37,192 bases of DNA from Oscillospiraceae bacterium (GCA_031265355.1 JAISCT010000038.1:1-37192), one strand, 5' to 3'; positions 7,576 to 15,940 are shown, counted from the first letter of the stretch. Translations and numbers: made by a program. Notes: generated by a model from the sequence alone, not told the origin.

Positions 7576-9153
7576 TTACTTGTTTGCCCTCACCATCGCC
7601 ATATCGCAGTTGTGCAGCACGCCTTTGGACAACGCGAAGCAGAGAAGTCCCATCGCCAGTTCCCAAGCACAAAGTATCAGCAGTCCCGCAAACAACCCAA
7701 AGCCGTCGCCTATTATGCTCCCGATGACAATCGCCAGCGCAAGTCCCGGCGCCATTGTCAAAATTACGGCGAAGTAATAAATCACAATCAGAAGACCGGC
7801 GCTGATGTCAGAGCCAAGGAAGCGCAGGAACACATAATTTACACCCAAAAGCAGACATGAGAAAAGCGTATAAGTCAATATGCAAACTGCGATATATGCA
7901 AAGTCCGCGCCCACAAGAGACCCGCCGATTCCGAAAATCAGCACGCTCTCCAAAAATGTTCTTGCCATGATTTCCAGGTTGCTCCACAGGATTTTTTTGA
8001 ACGAGGATTCGGGAATCATGTAAATATAATGGGAATAGGTTTCTTTCAGCCCCCGCCCTGTGCCGATGAGCATGATCTGAAGCCACATCAGAATTTGCAT
8101 AACGACAACAAGGTCTTGTACGAACAGTGTCATAATGACAGCCCCCGCTGCAATCAGAACCGAAGGCAGGGTCAATATGCCGAAACGGTTTTCCCGAAAG
8201 CTCTCGCGCATATGTTTGCCGAACAAAGCCGCCGCTCCGTTGCCGTAAATCCCGGTTTTGGTGATTTTTACGGCTTTTTTAAACTGCGTAGCCGCATTTA
8301 GGTTCCCCTCGGTTATTGCCCGCTTTCTCTCGTAAGCCGTTTCGGTCGCCACCAACACATCTTCATAATAATCTGGATGGGAAAGCAGAATATAACCTGT
8401 TATTCCCGCACCTAAAAACAGGTTCAAACCAAAAAAGAACAATCCGGCCAACAATTCGCCGGATAAAAGCGCGGTGACGCCGCTTGCCGTCCAACCCGCC
8501 ACCGGGATATACCGCAGAAAAGGGGAATTGATAGCCGCTTCCAACGCGACGGAGGGATTCCGCGTCTCAAAATACGAAACCGCCCAAAAAACGGCAAGGG
8601 GCAGAAATAACAGAGCGGTGATCAGCTTTACCACACGTTTTTTGGTTGCATTGCCGTTGGTGGCGCTGTAAATTAATAGGGAGGCAATGAGCAAAACGAC
8701 CATGCTCAGTAAAAAACCTGCGAAGGTGAGCAAAACACCGCCATAGTCAACGCCAAAATTGGCCAACGAGCTTGCCTGGAATAAAATAAAGAAGCCCGCT
8801 AAAAACGCAGTTTTCGCCATACGAATCAGCCCATACAACAGCACCTTGCGTGGGTCCACCGGGGAAACAAAAAGCAGATTGACGTCGTTCATTTCGAAGA
8901 TGGCATCCCCACCAGAAAGCCCTTTGAGGATATTGATGACCACAAACAGTGAGATAAAAGCAAACAAGATTCCGGAAAACCAAAACAGCGGCGCGGGCTG
9001 CTCCACCTGCGCTTTTGTAAAAAAAGAAAGCGCAATGGCACCGATTGCGGCGGCTATCATCAGCAAGTACAGCATCAGTTTGCCGGGCTTTTTCAAAAGC
9101 TCTTTCAGACTGTTTTTCATACTTTTGCGAACAATGTATAAGAGAGCGTTCAT
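7576..9153 (-). CDS. ABC-exporter-type membrane protein (permease)
   Basis: A 525-residue, very hydrophobic protein with roughly ten to twelve predicted membrane helices in two blocks separated by a charged stretch (about 270-310, including YYEDVLVATETAYERKRA). It resembles the 'putative ABC exporter' membrane family of Firmicutes. Conserved-looking cytoplasmic segments include NLLFVSPVDPRKVLLYGL and the MIPESSFKKILW stretch. Its ATG overlaps the stop of the ATPase gene by four bases (ATGA), so it is translationally coupled and is almost surely the channel partner of that ATPase. Substrate is unknown. Its DNA is visibly less GC-rich than the flanking rny/dusB or hprK regions. It is the last gene of the five-gene minus-strand unit. 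Confidence 0.85.
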   Translation of the reverse strand: MNALLYIVRKSMKNSLKELLKKPGKLMLYLLMIAAAIGAIALSFFTKAQVEQPAPLFWFSGILFAFISLFVVINILKGLSGGDAIFEMNDVNLLFVSPVDPRKVLLYGLIRMAKTAFLAGFFILFQASSLANFGVDYGGVLLTFAGFLLSMVVLLIASLLIYSATNGNATKKRVVKLITALLFLPLAVFWAVSYFETRNPSVALEAAINSPFLRYIPVAGWTASGVTALLSGELLAGLFFFGLNLFLGAGITGYILLSHPDYYEDVLVATETAYERKRAITEGNLNAATQFKKAVKITKTGIYGNGAAALFGKHMRESFRENRFGILTLPSVLIAAGAVIMTLFVQDLVVVMQILMWLQIMLIGTGRGLKETYSHYIYMIPESSFKKILWSNLEIMARTFLESVLIFGIGGSLVGADFAYIAVCILTYTLFSCLLLGVNYVFLRFLGSDISAGLLIVIYYFAVILTMAPGLALAIVIGSIIGDGFGLFAGLLILCAWELAMGLLCFALSKGVLHNCDMAMVRANK

Positions 9154-9872
9154 TCTCTCCCACCTCCCTTGGGAGTATCATCATGTTCCGTGATGGCAAA
9201 ATACATATCTTCCAGAGACTTGCCCTCCGGCATTTCTCCCCGGCGGCAGACCGCAACCACTTTGGCGTCTTTCAGGATGTATGTCGTGTCCCAGTTTTCC
9301 TCCATGCTTTCAATCATGTGCGTGCTGACGAGCAATGCGCAGCCGTTTCGTTTCAAGTCGGCCATGACGGCTTTGATTTCCCTGATGCCATGTGGGTCAA
9401 GCCCTACCAGCGGCTCATCAAGAATAACCGCTTTGGGCTGAGGCAGCAAGGCGCAGCACACACTTACCTTTTGTTGCATTCCTTTCGACAACTCTTTGCC
9501 GAGCTTTCGCGTTTTGTCTGACAACTCGAACCGATGAAGGAGTTCGTCGGCAAGCGGTTCCCAGCTTTGCAAACGGTAGGCTTTGGCGGTAAACTCCAAA
9601 TGCTCATAAACCGTCAGCATAGGGTACAGCACAGGCATTTCGGGGACATAGCCCAAAAGCCGCTTTGCCTCGGTGGTACGGTTGTCGAATCCGCCCACGG
9701 TAATGCTTCCCCGATAGCGAAGCAATCCGCAAATCGATTTAAGCAGCGTAGATTTCCCCGCGCCGTTGGGGCCAAGCAGAACGGTCAACTCGCCGGGGTT
9801 CACAACCAGAGAAATGTTGTCGGCGGCGAGAAATTTTCCGTAGTGTTTCGATATGTTTTGGACGTTGATCAT
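9150..9872 (-). CDS. ABC transporter ATP-binding protein
   Basis: This 240-residue nucleotide-binding subunit has Walker A GPNGAGKST, a Q-loop region around VPEMPVLYPMLT, signature LSKGMQQK (a variant of LSGGQ common in exporter ATPases), Walker B VILDEPLVGLD and H-loop STHM. The chosen start is ATG at 9872, about ten bases after AAAAAGGGG; an upstream in-frame ATG at 9896 has no RBS. It follows the sensor kinase by 50 bases and overlaps the permease by four. It powers export or another mechanical step through that permease; what is moved is not known. Composition is lower in GC than in the neighbouring housekeeping genes. Confidence 0.93.
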   Translation of the reverse strand: MINVQNISKHYGKFLAADNISLVVNPGELTVLLGPNGAGKSTLLKSICGLLRYRGSITVGGFDNRTTEAKRLLGYVPEMPVLYPMLTVYEHLEFTAKAYRLQSWEPLADELLHRFELSDKTRKLGKELSKGMQQKVSVCCALLPQPKAVILDEPLVGLDPHGIREIKAVMADLKRNGCALLVSTHMIESMEENWDTTYILKDAKVVAVCRRGEMPEGKSLEDMYFAITEHDDTPKGGGRE

Positions 9873-9922
9873 AGAGCACTTGCCCCTTTTTCGCATAAAG
9901 TTTTATTGCAAGCCGCGTGGGG

Positions 9923-11296
9923 TTATCCTATAGCTATATCATCTTTCGCGAACTGAATCAAAACCTCAAACAGATCCCCCGTCACGCGGAGGGAGAACTG
10001 TCCGCCCGTCAGTTCCGTCAAGCTTTTCGCAATGTAAAGCCCAAGACCGCTGCCCTCGGTGTGACGGGTGCGGTCGCCTCGGATAAACTGCCGGGTCAGC
10101 GTCTCGGCGGTCAGATCGAGCGGGGTTTGGGAGATGTTTTTCAGAGAGAAGAACACCGCACCCTCCGTCCGACCGATGTCCGCCAATACGCGGGTGTCCG
10201 GCAAGGTGTACTTGACCGCGTTGGCAAAAATATTTTCCATCACCCGCCGCAGGTGTCCGCTGTCCGTCGTAACAAAAACCTGCTCCTCTGTCTGTCGGCA
10301 TAAAAAAGTCAAACGATTGCCCGCAAAGGCCTCTTCAAAATCCCCGGCGATCTGCCCTGTAATTTCAATCAGATCGATCCGCTGCAAGGTCACCGGCAGA
10401 TTGCCCGTCCCGGCTTTTGAGGCCTCCATCAGGTCGTCAATCAGCCTCTTCATCCGGGCGGTCTTTCGCGCCAAAACGCCCGCATACTCGACGTAGGCCG
10501 CGTTGTCGATGGGCAGGGTTTGTAACAGATCTACATAGTTGCAGATCGAAGTCAGCGGCGTTCGAATGTCATGCGATACATTGGTGATGAGCTCGGCCTT
10601 GAACCGCTCAGCTTGGATTTTTTCCTCGTTAGCTTTCTCATAGGAGGAGGATAACGACAGCAAGAATGAGCAGAAATACGTCAGTGCAGCCAGCGTGAAC
10701 ATGGCGAAAACAAAGACCGCCACGCCCAGCCGGGATCCCAGCTGTGTGAAATAGATGATAAACAAATACAGCAGATTGCCCGCCAGCAAAACAGACATCA
10801 AAAACCCGATGGGCTTGTTGAAAGGGTGGAGGCGATAGAATGGCAGCCAGACCATTGTCTTTGTCAACGTTTTGTCGCGCAGATGCGCCACGGTTGCGGC
10901 CAGCAGGGCCACACCCGCGGCGTAGGCGAGGAACGAAAGCGACAACAGCCGGACGGCGTTTCGATAATATTGGGCGTCGGAGACGCACAACACTAGGGTA
11001 CACAACGATAAAAGTACGAGCAGAGAAAAATCAATCTTTTGCCACAGGCGGAAGAGGCCGGTTTTCCGGTTGCCGTCCGATGTCCAGATCGAGAGACAGA
11101 GCAGACCGACGGCGAAGAAAAATATGGCCAGAGAAACCGCCAAATCCCAGTGCAGATAGTTTCCCAAAACCTTGCCCGTATAATAATTGTACCCCTGGCT
11201 GAGCGCGCGAACCGCGGACAACGCGCCGCCGCCGCCGAGTAAGAAGACTGCCGCCTTGACCCAAGACGAGCGCAACGCGCGGCTGACCGAGATCAT
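9923..11296 (-). CDS. Membrane sensor histidine kinase, VanS-like
   Basis: This is the sensor of a two-component system paired with the overlapping response regulator. The start is ATG at 11296, sharing ATGA with the regulator stop and preceded by AAGGTGG; the frame is open further upstream but that part lies inside the regulator gene. The 457-residue protein has about six N-terminal membrane helices (within 12-220) with little extracellular sequence, then a DHp domain with H242 in NVSHDIRTPLTS, then an ATPase domain with N-box ENIFANAVKYT and G-box GSGLGLYIAKSL. Six helices and short loops suggest it senses something in or at the membrane, or through a partner protein. The ABC genes downstream or the lipoprotein upstream are natural candidates; this is inference. 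Confidence 0.93.
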   Translation of the reverse strand: MISVSRALRSSWVKAAVFLLGGGGALSAVRALSQGYNYYTGKVLGNYLHWDLAVSLAIFFFAVGLLCLSIWTSDGNRKTGLFRLWQKIDFSLLVLLSLCTLVLCVSDAQYYRNAVRLLSLSFLAYAAGVALLAATVAHLRDKTLTKTMVWLPFYRLHPFNKPIGFLMSVLLAGNLLYLFIIYFTQLGSRLGVAVFVFAMFTLAALTYFCSFLLSLSSSYEKANEEKIQAERFKAELITNVSHDIRTPLTSICNYVDLLQTLPIDNAAYVEYAGVLARKTARMKRLIDDLMEASKAGTGNLPVTLQRIDLIEITGQIAGDFEEAFAGNRLTFLCRQTEEQVFVTTDSGHLRRVMENIFANAVKYTLPDTRVLADIGRTEGAVFFSLKNISQTPLDLTAETLTRQFIRGDRTRHTEGSGLGLYIAKSLTELTGGQFSLRVTGDLFEVLIQFAKDDIAIG

Positions 11297-12003
11297 CGGC
11301 TTTTCACCACCTTGTAGCCCAGCCCATAGATAACTTTTAAATACCGAGGCTCTTTGGGGGTGATCTCGATTTTCTCCCGGATGTGCCGGATGTGAACCGA
11401 AATGGTTTTTGAGACATGAAAGGCCGGCTCGTTCCACACCGCCTCATAGATCTGGGCGGAGGAAAAAACACGCTCCATGTGGGTCATCAGCAACTGTAAG
11501 ATGTTGAATTCGACGGCGGTCAAAGAGACATCCTCACCCTCAACCGTCACGCGCTTTCGGCCCGCGTCCAGCACGAGCCCGCCGGTCCGGTAGACGCCCG
11601 GCTCTGCCTCCGGCGTCCCGTCTCTCAGCCCGCCCAGCCGGGCGTACCGGCGCAGGGCCGCCTTGACGCGGGCCAGCAGTTCCACCGGGTTGAAGGGTTT
11701 TGTGATATAATCGTCGCCGCCCATGTTGAGACCCAAAATGCGGTCGGTGTCCTCGCTTTTGGCGCTGAGAAACAAGATCGGTACATTGGAAAACGCCCGG
11801 ATCTTCACCGCCGCCTGTATGCCGTTAAGCACCGGCATCATCACGTCCAATAGTATCAGATGAACGGTTTCTCGCGCCGCGATGTCGGCGGCTTCCCGGC
11901 CGTTTTCGGCCTTGATGACTGTGTATCCCTCCTGCCTCAGGTAGATGTCTAAGGCCGACAATATGTCGCCGTCGTCGTCACAAATGAGAATGGTGTAGTC
12001 CAT
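11293..12003 (-). CDS. OmpR-family response regulator, VanR-like
   Basis: A 236-residue regulator with an N-terminal receiver domain and C-terminal winged helix. D9-D10 and the phosphorylation site D53 (LLDVMMP) are present, and the switch lysine lies in YITKPF. The stretch ILFLSAKSEDTDRILGL and the following DDYITKPFNPVELLARVK closely resemble VanR-type regulators of glycopeptide-resistance loci. The C-terminal part has the OmpR DNA-binding pattern (FNILQLLMTHMERVFSSAQI, then SVHIRHIREKIE). ATG at 12003 begins one base after the stop of the VanY-like gene, with GGGAGGA as RBS. The frame is open upstream into that gene, but only this start fits the domain boundary. The likely target is its own operon. 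Confidence 0.94.
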   Translation of the reverse strand: MDYTILICDDDGDILSALDIYLRQEGYTVIKAENGREAADIAARETVHLILLDVMMPVLNGIQAAVKIRAFSNVPILFLSAKSEDTDRILGLNMGGDDYITKPFNPVELLARVKAALRRYARLGGLRDGTPEAEPGVYRTGGLVLDAGRKRVTVEGEDVSLTAVEFNILQLLMTHMERVFSSAQIYEAVWNEPAFHVSKTISVHIRHIREKIEITPKEPRYLKVIYGLGYKVVKSR

Positions 12004-12004
12004 G

Positions 12005-12868
12005 TCAGTCCTCCCACACCGTGATGATATACCCCCCCGTGTTGTCGCTCGAAATCTCACAGCTCTTCTCTCTGGGCACCCGTATGATGTCGTCGCGCGG
12101 GCGCGCATAAAAGACCGAGTATGTCTGGTGTTCCAGCGTGATATCAAAGCCGTCGCTGTCTGCCAGCAACTGAAGGTATTCCTCCAGACAAAGGCCGTTG
12201 TCGTGACAGTAGGCCGCATGGGGCTGACCGACGTAGCGAAAATGCCACGGCTCAAACGCGATGCCCGTAACGTCGCGTTTGTCTTCGGGATACCGCAGGA
12301 TGAAGCCGTATTTCCAGGCGTTTTGCGCCAACCAGCGGCCCTCGGCCGAATCTCCAAACTGCGCCTGCCCGATGTCTGTGTACGCGATGTCGGCGGCGAG
12401 GCCGGTTTGGTGTTCGCTGTGACCAGGTTTTTGGACGTAGGATTTATCGTTCGCCTTCTTGTAGAGCTGCTTTTGCCGCTCACTGGTCCGGTAGCCGCTG
12501 GTAATGAAAAAACCGTCAAAACCCTCCGTTTCGGCCTGCGTGAACAGAGCGTCCGCCGCCTCCAACGCGCGGGGATGCATCAGGATGTCGGCGGCGGCCA
12601 GTGGGACGGTCTGGTACGCCGAAACGGTGGGATACGGGACGCCGCCGTCAGGGATGGGATGGTCGCCGTTGATGAGTGCCAAAAGTTGGGTGTCTTCCAG
12701 CGCGCCGACAGGGACGTCCGCCCAATCGGACGCGACGGAGGATGCCGGAGACGCCGGGGACGCCGCCGCGCCATAGGGCGCTGAAGATGGCAGTATGCTC
12801 GGCGTTTGGCATCCGCCGCCCGCGCACAGCAGGGCGGTCAGACAGAGAGTGGACAGGAATCGTTTCAT
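12005..12868 (-). CDS. VanY-like D-alanyl-D-alanine carboxypeptidase lipoprotein (M15B)
   Basis: This predicted surface-anchored zinc peptidase removes the last D-Ala from peptidoglycan stem peptides. The chosen start is ATG at 12868 after GAGGAGGCG. A lipoprotein-type signal peptide ends at C20 (CAGGGC), followed by a Ser/Pro/Ala linker to about residue 48. The M15B zinc signature SxHxxGxAxD is complete (S151, H153, G156, D160), and the third ligand and base are in EPWHFRY (E206, H209); R127 in SGYR fits the substrate-binding arginine. The last 50 residues form a small C-terminal extension. It heads a minus-strand unit with a VanRS-like pair and ABC genes. Known: VanY enzymes lower the amount of vancomycin-binding D-Ala-D-Ala. 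No resistance ligase is in the window. Confidence 0.93.
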   Translation of the reverse strand: MKRFLSTLCLTALLCAGGGCQTPSILPSSAPYGAAASPASPASSVASDWADVPVGALEDTQLLALINGDHPIPDGGVPYPTVSAYQTVPLAAADILMHPRALEAADALFTQAETEGFDGFFITSGYRTSERQKQLYKKANDKSYVQKPGHSEHQTGLAADIAYTDIGQAQFGDSAEGRWLAQNAWKYGFILRYPEDKRDVTGIAFEPWHFRYVGQPHAAYCHDNGLCLEEYLQLLADSDGFDITLEHQTYSVFYARPRDDIIRVPREKSCEISSDNTGGYIITVWED

Positions 12869-12883
12869 AAACACGCCTCCTCG

Positions 12884-12921
12884 GTTTGATTGTGTTCCCA
12901 TTGTGAAGGACAAAATCAAAC
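12884..12921. promoter_or_regulatory. Near-perfect 12-bp dyad before the VanY-like gene
   Basis: Arms 12884-12895 and 12910-12921 match as reverse complements at 11 of 12 positions (GTTTGATTGTGT on the left), with a 14-base spacer. The dyad ends two bases from the RBS of the carboxypeptidase gene. It could be an operator for the VanR-like regulator or an RNA hairpin controlling translation or read-through from the upstream cyclase gene. No clear -35/-10 pair was found in the 91-base gap. Confidence 0.45.
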
Positions 12922-12959
12922 TTGAGGGACAGGAAAGGTTGAGATTTCTCTAAGAACTG

Positions 12960-14084
12960 TCAGCTGTCAACGGTTTCCGCCGGCAGCAGCTCGGCCATGT
13001 CGTGTTCGATCCGGTTGCGGCCGTTTTGTTTGGCACGGTAGAGGCAGTGATCGGCCTGGGCCACATTTTCATCCACGGACTGCGCCATGTTGAAGGTGTG
13101 GATGCCGAAACTCATCGTGGCGGAGATCGGGCCGAAGTGTTTGTCCTCCAGCGGCGTCGTCGTCATCGCGCTGCGCAGGCGCTCCGCTACCATCACCGCG
13201 CCGGCCACCGTGGTGTTCGGCAGCACAATCAAAAACTCCTCGCCGCCCCAGCGGAAGCAGTAGTCCTCGCTGCGCAGGCTGGTCTTGAAGAGCTGAGCCA
13301 CGTGGATAAGGAAACGGTCGCCGTATTGATGACCGAACCGGTCGTTGATCGCCTTGAACCAGTCGATGTCGCACATGATGAGCTGCAGACCGCAGCGATG
13401 CCGGCGCTCGCGGGCCTGTTCCCGCTCGATCACGTCGTAGAATGCGCGGCGGTTCGACAGCCCGGTGAGCTGATCCTGGTTGGCCGAGGCGGAAAACCGT
13501 TTGGCCATGTCGATGAGTTTCTGCCCCGTGCGCTGGTGCACGTGCTCCACCACCATCGCGAGACACGAAAACGCCACGAAGATGATGGGAAACTGGAGCC
13601 GGAAGTTCAACGAATAACGCGCCGTGCGCCACTGGTCGAACAGCGGAGAGAAGAGAATCAGGATGCTGGCGATTTGGATCGTGAGATAGGGTTGGGCGAA
13701 GCGGTTGCCAAGAAAGAAACAGACGGCGAGCGGGTACGCCAGCACCCACAGTACGGAAAACCCGGCCGCGGCGCCGAACAGCATCAGGAACATTGAATAA
13801 AACGTCAGGTACACGGCGAACAAATAGAACGGCCATTCGTGGCGGCGCAGATGGTGGAGCAGGAAGAGACAAAACGCGCTCACCCCTGCGGTGCTGAGAA
13901 CGGCGACGAGATCCGCCGTATAGTGGTTGAAAAAATATACAGGGGACATGAGCAGGCAAAGGACGAGCACAAAGGTCATCAAAAATGTGAGGTTCGACCG
14001 CCAGCGGTGCTCCTCCACGCCGAGCAGATATTCGTCGCTCACCAGAGAATCGATCTTTTCCCGGAACCATGTCCGCGGACTCAT
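12960..14084 (-). CDS. Membrane-bound diguanylate cyclase (GGDEF)
   Basis: This predicted enzyme joins two GTP into cyclic di-GMP. The 374-residue protein has about six to seven membrane helices in residues 30-180 that form an unassigned membrane sensor module, then a GGDEF domain (about 200-365). The active-site motif is intact as GGEEF (280-284), and an RxxD product-inhibition site (R271-D274) lies exactly five residues upstream, so both activity and feedback inhibition are expected. Metal-binding CDIDWFKAINDRFGH is also present. ATG follows GGAGGTGGTGAG. It has its own promoter candidate and lies between the PHP gene and the VanY-like unit on the same strand; co-transcription with either is uncertain. 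Confidence 0.95.
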   Translation of the reverse strand: MSPRTWFREKIDSLVSDEYLLGVEEHRWRSNLTFLMTFVLVLCLLMSPVYFFNHYTADLVAVLSTAGVSAFCLFLLHHLRRHEWPFYLFAVYLTFYSMFLMLFGAAAGFSVLWVLAYPLAVCFFLGNRFAQPYLTIQIASILILFSPLFDQWRTARYSLNFRLQFPIIFVAFSCLAMVVEHVHQRTGQKLIDMAKRFSASANQDQLTGLSNRRAFYDVIEREQARERRHRCGLQLIMCDIDWFKAINDRFGHQYGDRFLIHVAQLFKTSLRSEDYCFRWGGEEFLIVLPNTTVAGAVMVAERLRSAMTTTPLEDKHFGPISATMSFGIHTFNMAQSVDENVAQADHCLYRAKQNGRNRIEHDMAELLPAETVDS

Positions 14085-14135
14085 CTCACCACCTCCAAAT
14101 GGATCATTTATCCGCCGTTTCCCCCGCTTGGTCTC

Positions 14136-14164
14136 AGTGTACTACATTTTGTCCGTTGCGTAAA
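14136..14164 (-). promoter_or_regulatory. Sigma-A promoter candidate for the diguanylate cyclase
   Basis: On the minus strand TTTACG (14164-14159) and TACACT (14141-14136) are separated by 17 bases. Each matches four of six consensus positions. Placement about 50 bases before the ATG at 14084 is suitable. It would let the cyclase be transcribed independently of the PHP gene. Confidence 0.5.
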
Positions 14165-14195
14165 GACCCAGCGAGGAAGGCGCCGCGCGGGACGC

Positions 14196-14921
14196 TTACA
14201 GCGTGACGCCCCGACGGCGAAGCCAGTCGGCCAGCCGCGCGCGCGTGGCGTTTATGACGAGCGCTTCGGGGAAATCGATCTCGGCCAGCAGCGCCAGCGC
14301 CAGGCTCACGTCTCCCACTTGGCCGGCCCAGTGGGCGTCTGTGTTTACGACCACCGGCACGCCGTGGCGCGCGCAGCAGCGTGCCAAGGCCCGGCAGTTC
14401 TCCTCGCTGCCGGGGCGCGCGACCGGCGAGTGACTGTTGATCTCGATCAGCGTGCCGGTCTCCCGGCAGCGCAGGACGACGGCCTCGTGATCAAAAGGGA
14501 AGTTCGGCTGGCCGGGGTGGCCGAGGCAGTCGATCAGAGGGTTGCCGGCGACGGACAGCCAGGCCGCCGTGTGCTGATCCCGCGTGCCCGGCGTCCGGCA
14601 GGGCCGGTGCAGAGAGGCGATGACGAAGTCCAGATTGGCGAGGATATGCGCCGGCAGATCGACCGTGCCCGCCCAGTCCAGCACATTGACCTCCGCGCCC
14701 GTCAGGAGGCGCACGCCCGCGCAGTGCGCCGGCAGGTCGGACCCCTCGAAGTGCCACTCGTGCGGCGCGTCCGGCAGGGCCGGCGCGTGATCGGTGACGG
14801 CCACCGCCGCAAGTCCCGCCGCGGCCGCGGCCGTGCAGACTTCCATGACCGTAGAGAAAGCGTGCGTGCTGGCCAGCGTGTGGGTGTGCAGGTCCGCCGC
14901 GATGCCTGTGAGCCCCGTCAT
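14196..14921 (-). CDS. PHP-domain phosphoesterase, YcdX-like
   Basis: A 241-residue metal-dependent phosphoesterase of the PHP superfamily. Metal ligands are visible in order: DLHTHT (H12, H14), TDH (D44, H45), GAEVNV, SLHRP, GHPG and the final NTDAH. The pattern and length match the small YcdX-like subgroup (three-metal phosphatases) rather than polymerase PHP domains or histidinol phosphatase; the substrate is not known. Its ATG overlaps the stop of hprK by four bases (ATGA), so the two are translated together. No own promoter is needed or seen. Confidence 0.87.
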   Translation of the reverse strand: MTGLTGIAADLHTHTLASTHAFSTVMEVCTAAAAAGLAAVAVTDHAPALPDAPHEWHFEGSDLPAHCAGVRLLTGAEVNVLDWAGTVDLPAHILANLDFVIASLHRPCRTPGTRDQHTAAWLSVAGNPLIDCLGHPGQPNFPFDHEAVVLRCRETGTLIEINSHSPVARPGSEENCRALARCCARHGVPVVVNTDAHWAGQVGDVSLALALLAEIDFPEALVINATRARLADWLRRRGVTL

Positions 14922-15871
14922 AGATCGTCTCCAAGCAGGCTGCTCGCCTCGAAATGGGTATTGATCCGGTCGGTGAAGTCACGCGCCGCGTTGAAGCCCA
15001 TCTTCTTGTGGCGGTTGTTCATGGCCGCCACTTCGATGATCACAGCCAGATTCCGCCCGGGCTTCACCGGCACCGTGAGAGAGGGAATCTCCACGTCCAG
15101 AATCCGAGTGGTCAAGTCCTCAAGTCCCAGCCGGTCGTACTGGGTGTTTTCGTCCCACTGTTCGATGTTGATGATGAGATCCACCTTCTCCGTCTGTTTG
15201 ATGGCGCCCATGCCGAAAATACGCCGCACGTCCACGACGCCGATGCCGCGCAGCTCGATGTAGTGGCGGATGAGTTCGGGCGCCGAACCCACCAACGTCT
15301 TGGCCGACACTTTTTTGATCTCGACGGCGTCGTCGGCGATCAGGCGGTGGCCGCGCTTTACAAGCTCGATGGCGGTCTCCGATTTGCCGACGCCGCTCTC
15401 GCCGAGCAGCAAGATGCCCTCGCCGTAGACTTCCACCAGTACGCCGTGCCGCGTGATACGGGGCGCGAGCTCCACTTTGAGCATGGCGATCATCGCGCTC
15501 ATGAGGTGGGAGGTCGACTCGATCGTCGAAAGGACGGGCACCTCGTACTGCTCGGCCAGACTCATGCACTCCGAGAAGGGTTCGATGCCGCGCGAGAAGA
15601 TGATCGCCGGGATCTTCTTCGACATCAGTTTTTCGAAGGCCTTCCGCCGCCGCTCCGTTGTGAAGCGCTCGACAAAAGTGGCCTCTACCTTGCCCACGAC
15701 CTGGATGCGGCTGGCGTCGAAATAGTCAAAAAAACCGGCCAGCGGCAGGCCCGGGCGGTTTACGTCGTCGGTGACGATCAGTGTCTTCTCCATCTGCGGC
15801 GGCTGATAGACCACATCGAGATTGAACTCGTCGATGAGGTCCGTCAGCTTCACATTGTATAGATTGTTCAT
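14918..15871 (-). CDS. hprK: HPr kinase/phosphorylase
   Basis: This bifunctional enzyme phosphorylates Ser46 of HPr and removes the phosphate again, and so controls carbon catabolite repression in Firmicutes. The 317-residue length is typical. An N-terminal DRTGG-like domain (about 1-130) is followed by the kinase domain with H142, P-loop GESGVGKS (157-164) and the LIADDAVEI acidic pair. The family signature near the C-terminus (IEVAAMNNRHKKMG) is present. ATG follows GGGGTGAACC. A very good promoter lies upstream, divergent from rpsF. The PHP gene overlaps its end. Confidence 0.97.
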   Translation of the reverse strand: MNNLYNVKLTDLIDEFNLDVVYQPPQMEKTLIVTDDVNRPGLPLAGFFDYFDASRIQVVGKVEATFVERFTTERRRKAFEKLMSKKIPAIIFSRGIEPFSECMSLAEQYEVPVLSTIESTSHLMSAMIAMLKVELAPRITRHGVLVEVYGEGILLLGESGVGKSETAIELVKRGHRLIADDAVEIKKVSAKTLVGSAPELIRHYIELRGIGVVDVRRIFGMGAIKQTEKVDLIINIEQWDENTQYDRLGLEDLTTRILDVEIPSLTVPVKPGRNLAVIIEVAAMNNRHKKMGFNAARDFTDRINTHFEASSLLGDDL

Positions 15872-15908
15872 GGTTCACCCCGCTTTGCTTCTGACGTTTC
15901 CGCTTTGT

Positions 15909-15937
15909 ATTATACCCGGTTCCCGGCCCCTTGGCAA
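15909..15937 (-). promoter_or_regulatory. Sigma-A promoter of hprK
   Basis: On the minus strand TTGCCA (15937-15932) and a perfect TATAAT (15914-15909) are 17 bases apart, about 38 bases before the hprK ATG. Confidence 0.85.
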
Positions 15938-15940
15938 CAG

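Noticed and set aside
7576..12868. Complete vancomycin-resistance cluster
   Set aside because: No ligase, VanH, VanX or serine racemase gene is present; only VanY-, VanR- and VanS-like genes are seen.
13839..15263. Plus-strand frame opposite the cyclase, PHP and hprK genes
   Set aside because: Spans three certain genes on the other strand and has no recognisable sequence.
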